From Owenweeksia hongkongensis DSM 17368 (lineage in GTDB: Bacteria > Bacteroidota > Bacteroidia > Flavobacteriales > Schleiferiaceae): a stretch of DNA of 64,000 nt. Shown here in pieces: positions 39,126 through 46,267 of this stretch (position 1 is its first letter; each line of letters starts with the position of its first letter). The stretch is taken from positions 3,162,001 through 3,226,000 of the forward strand of contig NC_016599.1 in NCBI RefSeq assembly GCF_000236705.1. The letters are read 5' to 3'. A program made the translations under genes and the position numbers. The notes beneath the pieces were generated by a model. It did no database searches and was not told the origin of the DNA. It saw only the letters and a list, made by a program, of their open reading frames with translations.

Positions 39126-39956
39126 TTACTTAAGCAACGATTTGTAGCCAAAAGCATTCATTGTTTTAAATCCAAATCGAATAGTGCTGCGCTCAAGTTC
39201 TTGGTGGAAACTTCCAATTATTCCCTTACGTGTAAACTCTGCACCATACTGAGGGCCTCCATTTCCATATTTCTGATTTTTTTCGCGCCCCATTTCTTTT
39301 ATGCTCTTAAAACTGGAAAGCTCGATACTCTTAACAGCAATTTTAGGCTCAAAGGTATACCCGAGGTATTCTATTACCTTTTTAAGTTCACCTATAGGGT
39401 CTTTCTGCGAATCTTCATATCTAACGTGTAAAAGGTGGCCTTGGTTGAGGTAACTCCTTGTGTGAAGTTCCCAGTATATAAGGTTGTTTTTTACAAAGTG
39501 ATTTACATTAACGAAGGAGTTTTGTTTTGATTCAGGTTGGTTCTTGTTAAAATGATAGGCCGAAACCAAAGTGTCTAGTGGATTCCGGTAAATATGAATC
39601 CCTTTAGTAAATCGATCAAATACTGAGCTATAATGACGGTGTGTTCTCGCTAAGTAAGGAAAACCTGGTTGAGGTCCCGAGGGCTCGATGGGATCACCTA
39701 GTGATTCATGTTGAATTTTATTTAACTCTTGATACGTAAGGGTTTCGGTAGCATTGCACGCTTTGATGTTGAAGTAATTAAAAATCAAAAAGCGTAGCCA
39801 CGTATTTCCACTTTTAATGTAGCCAGCGAATAGTGCGGGCTCTTCGTCAAACTTTTTAATTTTTGCCAAGTTTTTGGCTAATCTGGGGTTGACGTTATCT
39901 TTAGTTTTGTAAAAAGCGTATTGCACTCTTTGCCTATGGAACCAATGGTTTAGCAT
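39126..39956 (-). CDS. PAPS-dependent sulfotransferase
   Basis: 276-residue cytosolic-type sulfotransferase. The 5'-phosphosulfate loop YIKSGNTWLR (46-55) and the 3'-phosphate segment RNPLDTLVSAYHF (124-136) match the sulfotransferase-1 family; the C-terminal TRKGIIGSFHQEL corresponds to the RKGxxGxxK region of PAPS binding. A candidate catalytic His is in ARTHRHY (105). The acceptor is unknown. It follows the PhyH-type gene after five bases, so the two are probably one operon. Confidence 0.88.
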   Translation of the reverse strand: MLNHWFHRQRVQYAFYKTKDNVNPRLAKNLAKIKKFDEEPALFAGYIKSGNTWLRFLIFNYFNIKACNATETLTYQELNKIQHESLGDPIEPSGPQPGFPYLARTHRHYSSVFDRFTKGIHIYRNPLDTLVSAYHFNKNQPESKQNSFVNVNHFVKNNLIYWELHTRSYLNQGHLLHVRYEDSQKDPIGELKKVIEYLGYTFEPKIAVKSIELSSFKSIKEMGREKNQKYGNGGPQYGAEFTRKGIIGSFHQELERSTIRFGFKTMNAFGYKSLLK

Positions 39957-39961
39957 AGCGG

Positions 39962-40921
39962 TTACTTAAAAATCTTATGAATAGCCTTGGCAAAAAGCGC
40001 TTTTACATCTTTAAAATCATAGGATGCTTCTGGAGAAATAAGAAACTTATAGTAGCCGCCTTTTTTGCGTCTTACTATTTGGCCATTGTAGTTGCCCCAG
40101 GTTGATCTGTTCGTTTTAATGTTAGTTATTTCCCTCAAAAAATACTCACCGCTTACTCGGTTAGAGTTTTGGGGGGTATAATACAAACAATCTTTAAAGT
40201 AGTAATGATTTACTTGTGACCACCTAGTAAGGTCAGGGTTTTCGATGACCGTTCCACCATGGACAATATTTGCTGACCAGATTAATAAATCCCCCTTTTT
40301 GATGATTAATTTTTCTGGTGAAAACCCATGGATATCCATCGCCTTTTGAATAAATGGCTCGTATTGATCATAGTAAAATGACCCAGGTAAGCTTGATGCA
40401 GGTCTGAATTCGGGGGAGATGTCTTGATAGTCAAATGCCGGTAATTTATGTGATCCGGGGTAATATGTTACAGGGCCACTTTGAGGACTGATGTCCTCCA
40501 GAGCTACCCAAACACCACACATGAATCTTTCAGGGAGCGAGTGAAAATGGATGCTATCGGAATGAGGCTTTTGGCGACTTCCGTATTTGAAATTTAAGGT
40601 TTGAAAGGGAATTACCTCCCTTCCGTAAAGCATTTCTAATGTTTTTAAAACTTTAGGGTGAGTCGCAATTTTCTTTACCCCTTCCTTTTTTTTCCAAAGC
40701 TGCACAGCTCTAGGGTTTTTATAGCTAAACAAATCCTCATCCTCCTGAAGTTCTTTGCGTGTTTCATCAATGAGTTTATGCTCTATGCAATTTCTTAAAA
40801 TCAGGTACCCATTCTTGTTATAGAACCGCGCCATTTCCACTTCCTCCACAGAGAGTTGTTTGGTTTTAAGGATTTCTTCAAAATAAAGGGACTCTACCCA
40901 GGGTACGTTGTGTGTTGCCAT
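39962..40921 (-). CDS. PhyH-family Fe(II)/2-oxoglutarate dioxygenase
   Basis: 319 residues from the Met used here. The iron triad is visible: His120-x-Asp122 (KPHSDS) and distal His221 (NIVHGGTVI), with the 2-oxoglutarate-binding Arg233 (DLTRWSQ) twelve residues on. The family (phytanoyl-CoA dioxygenase-like) hydroxylates many small molecules; nothing here fixes the substrate. The frame runs 23 codons further upstream to 40990 with a Lys/Arg-rich, poorly conserved-looking stretch, so the start is uncertain. Upstream of, and five bases from, the sulfotransferase gene. Confidence 0.87.
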   Translation of the reverse strand: MATHNVPWVESLYFEEILKTKQLSVEEVEMARFYNKNGYLILRNCIEHKLIDETRKELQEDEDLFSYKNPRAVQLWKKKEGVKKIATHPKVLKTLEMLYGREVIPFQTLNFKYGSRQKPHSDSIHFHSLPERFMCGVWVALEDISPQSGPVTYYPGSHKLPAFDYQDISPEFRPASSLPGSFYYDQYEPFIQKAMDIHGFSPEKLIIKKGDLLIWSANIVHGGTVIENPDLTRWSQVNHYYFKDCLYYTPQNSNRVSGEYFLREITNIKTNRSTWGNYNGQIVRRKKGGYYKFLISPEASYDFKDVKALFAKAIHKIFK

Positions 40922-41116
40922 TCTCGAATAGGACTTTTGTTTCCTCCTCTTAGCAAATGTATTTAAATAAGAAATTGACCATATAAACACGGGAACTTAT
41001 TTGAAATTTAGGTTGCATCCTGAGAGAAATATGAATTGTTTTTTGGATTTATTAATCTAAACCACTTTATCAGATGTAAAAATTACTTTAGCCGATAGAA
41101 CCCCAAAAGATCAACT

Positions 41117-42613
41117 ATGATAACTTTAAAACAACTGCTACTTGGTACTTTATTTCTAGCTGGTAATGTTTTCGTGATGGCCCAGGAACGGGTGGCTACA
41201 GAAATTATTTCGGATAAAGTCAAGGGTACATTCCACCAATTTGTAGAAGAAAAGGAGGGAAGTGTATACGCTATAATGGTAAAAGGGAAGAATTATTTCT
41301 TGCGGAAGTTTGATTCAGAAACCTTGGAGATACAAGATGAGTGGGAGGTTGGTAAATTTAAATATGAAGGGCAAAAAACTGAATTTAAAACAGCAGTGGT
41401 GTCAAAGGAGGGTTTTCACTTAATATATGAGGCGTATAACCCTGTGAGAAGGAAGATATATTTTCTGGAGAAGTTTGTTAGCCGAGCGGGAGAGGCTAGG
41501 CCAAATCGTGAAGTGGCGAGTGTGGATAATATCACGGAAAACTATAAAGTAAAATTCTTGGTCTCAGAGGACAAGTCGCGGTTTTCTATAGTGACCCCTC
41601 CGGGTAAAAATGTGGCTCCAAAGGCCTTTGTTTTTGATGATCAACTTAATCTGCAATGGGAGCAGTCATATGGGAATCCTTTCAAAGATGGTAATTTCAC
41701 TATTACTCAAACCGAGTTGAGCAATGATGGAGATGTATTGGTAGTTGGTTATAGAGATGATGGCCGTTTTAAGGAATATGAAATTAAAACTTCTACCAAG
41801 TACGGGGTTTTAAGAATCGATAAGGAAAAGAACATGATGGTGTATGACTTATCACACCTAAATAAAACTTTTCATGGGCTTTCTGTAAAACCCGATTTAA
41901 CGGAGGGATTCGTTCTAACTGGATTTTACGCAGATGATGAAGATGGGTATCCATATGGTTTGTATTATTCACAGTTGAGTAAAAATACTTTTAAACCAAC
42001 GATAGAACGATTGCAAAGTGGCAAAAGTGCGAACTCTAATGACTTGGATCAGAGCTTCGATATTTTGCATGCCGCAATGGGTGGAAGAATGAAAGAGGGC
42101 TTTGCTTCTTTTAGATGCAAAGATTTTACAAAATTTGAAAATGGAAATATTGCAGTGGTTGCTGAAAGAGATTATGTAAACAGCTTGCCAGGCGCTTATC
42201 GGAATAGATTTGTTGGGGAGATTGTAGTCTTTAGCTTTAACCCCAAAGGGCAACTTTTATGGGTGAAAAGTATTCCAAAGAAGCAAACCGATAATAATAT
42301 GGGAACAGTGTCCTATGTTTTTCACATGGAAAATAATGAGGTGTTTCTTTTGTATAATGATGACGTACGAAATGCACAATCTATAAATGAAGGAATGGGA
42401 AACCAGTATTCCAATTTTGGGCGAAAGTTTGGGCTTATCGGAGCAAAAATTGATGCGGATGGAAACATGACTTTAGAATCAATACAGAATTCGGATGGTA
42501 AATATTTTTATGTGAAGACAGCAAGTGCTTATAGTTCTGCTAGCCAGGGGCTGTTTGCGGTACGAGTAAAATATGCAGTAGACGGTGTTAGGCTTTCTAG
42601 GTTCAAATTTTAG
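41117..42613 (+). CDS. large secreted protein, unknown function
   Basis: 498 residues with signal peptide (LLLGTLFLAGNVFVMAQ). The body consists of repeated strand-turn-strand units with Asp/Gly turns, suggesting a beta-propeller-like exported protein (FVEEKEGSVYAIMVKGKNYFLRKFDSETLEI, LSNDGDVLVVGYRDDGRFKEYEI, KFENGNIAVVAERDYV). No catalytic motif was recognised. A decayed fragment of a second copy lies directly downstream (42660-42925), so the gene was once duplicated in tandem. A TACTTTAG -7-like element precedes it. Confidence 0.82.
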   Translation: MITLKQLLLGTLFLAGNVFVMAQERVATEIISDKVKGTFHQFVEEKEGSVYAIMVKGKNYFLRKFDSETLEIQDEWEVGKFKYEGQKTEFKTAVVSKEGFHLIYEAYNPVRRKIYFLEKFVSRAGEARPNREVASVDNITENYKVKFLVSEDKSRFSIVTPPGKNVAPKAFVFDDQLNLQWEQSYGNPFKDGNFTITQTELSNDGDVLVVGYRDDGRFKEYEIKTSTKYGVLRIDKEKNMMVYDLSHLNKTFHGLSVKPDLTEGFVLTGFYADDEDGYPYGLYYSQLSKNTFKPTIERLQSGKSANSNDLDQSFDILHAAMGGRMKEGFASFRCKDFTKFENGNIAVVAERDYVNSLPGAYRNRFVGEIVVFSFNPKGQLLWVKSIPKKQTDNNMGTVSYVFHMENNEVFLLYNDDVRNAQSINEGMGNQYSNFGRKFGLIGAKIDADGNMTLESIQNSDGKYFYVKTASAYSSASQGLFAVRVKYAVDGVRLSRFKF

Positions 42614-42659
42614 TTATTTCTAAAGAAATTATTCACTCTATAGTTGATTGGATGGCTAA

Positions 42660-42925
42660 ATAGTAACAGGATTTTATTCCGATACAAAAGGTCAGGGTGC
42701 TTATGGAATGTTTTACGGCAAATTGAACCAAGTAAATCTTGCAGCTGAACTTGAAAGCTACAAGTGGCCACGGATATTTATAAAACAATTGACTAAGACG
42801 TAGGAAGGTCAGGTAATATGGGTATTCGCGGTGTAAGGAATGGTTTTGCAGAGATGGGAATTAAGCACTTGGGCCAATTTGATAATGGATTATTCTGTGT
42901 GGTGGCTGAAAGGGATTACCTTTAA
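42660..42925 (+). pseudogene. Decayed remnant of a tandem paralogue of the upstream secreted protein
   Basis: Frame starting 42660 reads IVTGFYSDTKGQGAYGMF, matching FVLTGFYADDEDGYPYGLY of the intact neighbour; it stops at TAG 42801. A second frame (ending TAA 42923) reads GQFDNGLFCVVAERDYL, matching TKFENGNIAVVAERDYV. The two pieces are co-linear and about as far apart as in the intact protein (about 86-88 codons). At least one frameshift and an internal stop (TAA 42794) separate them. The N-terminal two thirds and the C-terminus are gone. The rest of the 42614-43012 spacer holds only the rsgA promoter. Confidence 0.85.
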
Positions 42926-42999
42926 AGCATACGGTTTTATTATTTAAATAAGCTAGGCTTTTGATGCCCAATTCTACTATTCGATTTGTCTTATAAATC

Positions 43000-43007
43000 T
43001 ACCTTTG
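43000..43007 (+). promoter_or_regulatory. -7 element of rsgA, almost leaderless
   Basis: TACCTTTG matches TAnnTTTG and ends six bases before the ATG at 43013. It decides the start: the longer frame from TTG 42986 would begin upstream of this box. Confidence 0.65.
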
Positions 43008-43012
43008 CCGCA

Positions 43013-43960
43013 ATGCAAGGAACAGTAACAAAATCAACAGGAAGTTGGTATCAGGTGAAAACTGATACTGGAGAAATAATCCAATGTAGGATAGTGGGTA
43101 AGCTCCGCTTGCGTGGAATTAAAAGCACCAATCCGGTAGCCGTGGGTGATGTGGTGGAGTTTAAGATGGAGGAAGGTGAAGAAACTGCTGTTATTTCGGA
43201 TATACTTCCGCGCAAGAACTACATCATTCGCAAGAGTGTAAACCTGGCCAAACAAACCCAAATCATTGCAGCCAATCTGGATCAGGCGGTGCTTATAGTG
43301 ACCCTTGATTTCCCTAAAACTTACCCTCGCTTTATTGATCGATTTTTGGTGACGGCCGAGGCATACAGTATTCCTGCTGTGGTGGTTTTTAATAAGGTAG
43401 ATTTGTATAGTGATGCCGATCTTGATGAATTGGAGTTTTACACCTTAGCTTATGAGGATGCTGGATACACAGTACTACATTCTTCGGTGCCGGGAGAACT
43501 GGGGTTGGAAGAATTAAAAGAATTATTGCAAAATAAAACGAGCCTGCTAAGCGGACACTCAGGAGTAGGGAAATCTACTTTGGTAAACACCGTAGAGCCC
43601 GGTTTAGATTTAAAAACAAAAGCGATTTCTTTAAGCCACCATCAGGGGCAACACACCACTACTTTTGCAGAAATGTTTGAGCTTAGCTTTGGAGGGAATA
43701 TTATTGACACTCCAGGAATCAGAGGTTTTGGATTAGTGGATATGGAGAAGGAGGAGATAGGCGATTATTTTCCGGAAATCTTTAGAATCAAGGGTCAGTG
43801 CAAATTCAATAATTGTATTCACATAGAGGAGCCTGGTTGTGCTATAAAAGCAGCACTTGAGGAGGGCGAACTGGCCTACACACGCTATGATAGTTATGTG
43901 AATTTTGTGAATGGAACTGATGAAGACGAAAACTATAGAAAAGACATTTATGCGAATTAG
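43013..43960 (+). CDS. rsgA: ribosome small-subunit-dependent GTPase RsgA
   Basis: Circularly permuted GTPase that checks 30S maturation. N-terminal OB fold (MQGTVTKSTGSWYQVK), then G4 VFNKVD before G1 GHSGVGKS and G3 DTPGIRGFG, the permuted order that defines the family, and a C-terminal zinc motif CKFNNCIHIEEPGC. 315 residues from ATG 43013. The 3' end overlaps the phosphatase gene. Confidence 0.96.
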   Translation: MQGTVTKSTGSWYQVKTDTGEIIQCRIVGKLRLRGIKSTNPVAVGDVVEFKMEEGEETAVISDILPRKNYIIRKSVNLAKQTQIIAANLDQAVLIVTLDFPKTYPRFIDRFLVTAEAYSIPAVVVFNKVDLYSDADLDELEFYTLAYEDAGYTVLHSSVPGELGLEELKELLQNKTSLLSGHSGVGKSTLVNTVEPGLDLKTKAISLSHHQGQHTTTFAEMFELSFGGNIIDTPGIRGFGLVDMEKEEIGDYFPEIFRIKGQCKFNNCIHIEEPGCAIKAALEEGELAYTRYDSYVNFVNGTDEDENYRKDIYAN

Positions 43961-44768
43961 ATACTTTTTGCAAGTCCTTGTAATAATAGGGGTAATGAGC
44001 GCTTGTGGCAATAGCAAGCAAGTGGTGGCTCCAGCTGTAGAGTCTCAGGTAAACCTTATGGATCAGCAGATGATGAGTGTCCTGTGGATGCAACACTCCC
44101 ATGAGGTGAAAATTATGCAGGAGCAACAGTACAGAAATGCAGCCAGAAAGCTCAAGGAAAACTTACGTCAGGCAAGTGGGGATAACCTACTAGCCGTTAT
44201 TCTGGATATAGACGAAACAGTGCTTGATAATAGCCCTTATGAAGCTCGACTTATCCGTGATGGTGAAAAGTATTCAGATGAAAGCTGGGATCTTTGGGTT
44301 AAAGAAAGACAAGCGGCATTAATCCCTGGGGCTCGTGAATTTTTGATGGAAGCTGAACGCTTAGGTATTGAGGTTTTTTACATCTCTAATAGAAGTATTG
44401 AGCATCTAGAGCCTACCATAGAAAATTTGATGACTTACAACTTACCCGCAGCAGACGAAAGTCATGTTTTACTAAAAGTGGAGGATCCGGATAAAACCGA
44501 AAGAAGAAATACTGTAAAGGATAAGTTTGAGGTAATACTTTATGTAGGTGATCAGCTTTCGGATTTTGTTGAAGAACAGGATAGTTTTCAAGAAGATATG
44601 GCGGATAATGAAGAGATGGTGGAACATGCTTTAAAATACTTTGTAATACTTCCAAATCCAATGTATGGTGGCTTTGAGAAAATGCTTTATAACAATCAAA
44701 GTGGGTTAACCGATAGGCAAATAGATCAGAAGCGCAGAGATGCGCTCATTACCAAAAGGAAAAAATAA
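43950..44768 (+). CDS. e(P4)-family acid phosphatase/5'-nucleotidase lipoprotein
   Basis: 272 residues: signal peptide with lipobox VMSAC (Cys19), then a HAD-superfamily IIIB phosphatase domain with the catalytic DIDETVLDN (nucleophile Asp86, acid/base Asp88). FYISNRS and a late acidic LYVGDQLSDF supply motifs II and IV. H. influenzae e(P4) hydrolyses NMN and other nucleotides outside the inner membrane; the substrate here is unproven. The ATG at 43950 overlaps the rsgA stop by 11 bases; 13 upstream codons in the long frame precede the signal peptide and are excluded. Confidence 0.9.
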   Translation: MRIRYFLQVLVIIGVMSACGNSKQVVAPAVESQVNLMDQQMMSVLWMQHSHEVKIMQEQQYRNAARKLKENLRQASGDNLLAVILDIDETVLDNSPYEARLIRDGEKYSDESWDLWVKERQAALIPGAREFLMEAERLGIEVFYISNRSIEHLEPTIENLMTYNLPAADESHVLLKVEDPDKTERRNTVKDKFEVILYVGDQLSDFVEEQDSFQEDMADNEEMVEHALKYFVILPNPMYGGFEKMLYNNQSGLTDRQIDQKRRDALITKRKK

Positions 44769-44770
44769 AC

Positions 44771-45223
44771 ATGCGAATTGTTCTCCAGCGGGTAACAGAA
44801 GCTTCCGTAAATATTAATGGAAAAGAAGACAGAAGCATTGGCCAAGGTTTTGTCATTTTGGTGGGAATAGAAGATGCTGACACAAACAATGATGCTATTT
44901 GGTTAGCTAACAAAATTGCCAACCTGCGCGTGTTTTCTGATGATGAAGGGAAGATGAACCACTCAGCCATTGATGTGAATGGACAGCTATTAATTATTAG
45001 CCAGTTTACTTTACATGCTTCCACCAAAAAAGGTAATCGCCCGAGCTATATAAAAGCAGCCAAACCAGATAAGGCAATCCCTTTATATGAATATTTTGTA
45101 GAGCGCTGTAAAGAGCATTTTCCGGCAAGGGTACAAACGGGTGAGTTTGGTGCAGACATGAAAGTAAGCCTGGTAAATGACGGGCCGGTGACCATTTGTA
45201 TAGACACTCAAAATAAAGAATAA
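44771..45223 (+). CDS. dtd: D-aminoacyl-tRNA deacylase
   Basis: Removes D-amino acids wrongly attached to tRNA. 150 residues, standard length. The catalytic SQFTLHASTKKGNRPSY segment and the cross-subunit GPVT motif (NDGPVTICIDT) are intact. Two bases after the phosphatase gene. Confidence 0.97.
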   Translation: MRIVLQRVTEASVNINGKEDRSIGQGFVILVGIEDADTNNDAIWLANKIANLRVFSDDEGKMNHSAIDVNGQLLIISQFTLHASTKKGNRPSYIKAAKPDKAIPLYEYFVERCKEHFPARVQTGEFGADMKVSLVNDGPVTICIDTQNKE

Positions 45224-45224
45224 G

Positions 45225-45560
45225 ATGAGCAAGGGAATTACAGAAGTTCAAAAAATAGTTGACGACTGGATTAAGAATCATGGTGTTCGTTACTTCAACG
45301 AACTTACCAATATGGCCCAGCTAACTGAAGAAGTAGGTGAGGTAGCCCGCATTATTGCCCGTAGGTATGGCGAGCAAAGTGAAAAGGAAAGCGACAAAAA
45401 TAAAGACCTTGGTGAGGAATTGGCCGATGTACTATTTGTTACTGTCTGCCTGGCCAACCAAACCGGTGTAGATCTTCAGGCGGCTTTTGATAAAAAGATG
45501 AACATAAAAACCGAGCGTGATCATGATCGACATCATGGGAATGAGAAGTTGAGAAGTTAG
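45225..45560 (+). CDS. MazG-like nucleotide pyrophosphohydrolase
   Basis: 111-residue single-domain MazG-type all-alpha pyrophosphatase that hydrolyses (possibly damaged) NTPs or dNTPs. The metal site is visible as EEVGEVARIIARR (ExxE) and LGEELADVLF (ExxD). One base separates it from dtd; last gene of the rsgA operon. Short direct repeats TATTTAGTA (45561 and 45575) follow. Confidence 0.93.
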   Translation: MSKGITEVQKIVDDWIKNHGVRYFNELTNMAQLTEEVGEVARIIARRYGEQSEKESDKNKDLGEELADVLFVTVCLANQTGVDLQAAFDKKMNIKTERDHDRHHGNEKLRS

Positions 45561-45643
45561 TATTTAGTAGGGAGTATTTAGTATTGAGACTTCTCGGTAC
45601 TTGTGCTTGGTTGAGCGGGGACAGAAACTCTTAAACATTAAGT

Positions 45644-46144
45644 GTGAAATTTAGATTTGTATTACTGTTTGTCCTCATGTTAATTTCCACGGTTGGTGTT
45701 GCTCAGGTCTGTCTAAAGGAAATTCTTTCAAGCAGACTTGTGAGTCGAACGGATTTGAGCAAAGAATATGTACTAACTTTTCATAATCCCTTTCGGGATA
45801 GCTTGGTGTTTGTGAGAGTTCTCAATGATGGGAACTTGTTTAAAGATAAAAGTCTAGAAGTTTTTCTAGTCAATGATTCGGTGATTAACATAAGTAGAGA
45901 CCCGAAAGATGCTTCTCATATTGTTAATTTCACTTTGCTTGAACCTGGGAAAGAAGAATCAAAAAAGCTTAAGGTAGAAGGCCTCTTTGACCTCTCATTG
46001 AGTTATGAGTACTACGTAGTTTCTAAAAGGGATTATCTAGAAAGTCAGAAAGGTCAAAGCAGGAAAAAGGATAGCTATCGAAAGGGAATAGATTTTATAA
46101 CCAGTCATCCAATTTGTCAACATAAATTGGAAATTACCAGATGA
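45644..46144 (+). CDS. small secreted protein, unknown function
   Basis: 166 residues starting with GTG. Signal peptide MKFRFVLLFVLMLISTVGVAQ, then a domain with paired strands (YVLTFHNPFRDSLVFVRVLNDGNLF) and two cysteines near the ends. Basic C-terminus (SQKGQSRKKDSYRKG). No family recognised. A strong terminator follows. Confidence 0.72.
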   Translation: MKFRFVLLFVLMLISTVGVAQVCLKEILSSRLVSRTDLSKEYVLTFHNPFRDSLVFVRVLNDGNLFKDKSLEVFLVNDSVINISRDPKDASHIVNFTLLEPGKEESKKLKVEGLFDLSLSYEYYVVSKRDYLESQKGQSRKKDSYRKGIDFITSHPICQHKLEITR

Positions 46145-46185
46145 TATCTTCGACTCTATCAATTGGCACTTAGGTGTTATGATAA

Positions 46186-46224
46186 AAACGGCTGCCTGAA
46201 TTATTCAGACAACCGTTTCTTTTT
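46186..46224. terminator. Terminator shared by convergent genes
   Basis: AAACGG (46186-46191) and CCGTTT (46213-46218) enclose a second inner stem CTGAA/TTCAG; T-run on the plus strand. It lies between the 45644 gene and the TonB receptor. Confidence 0.8.
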
Positions 46225-46267
46225 TTAAGATCTCAGCGGGATCAAATGTCAATAGAGTTTTATTTCG

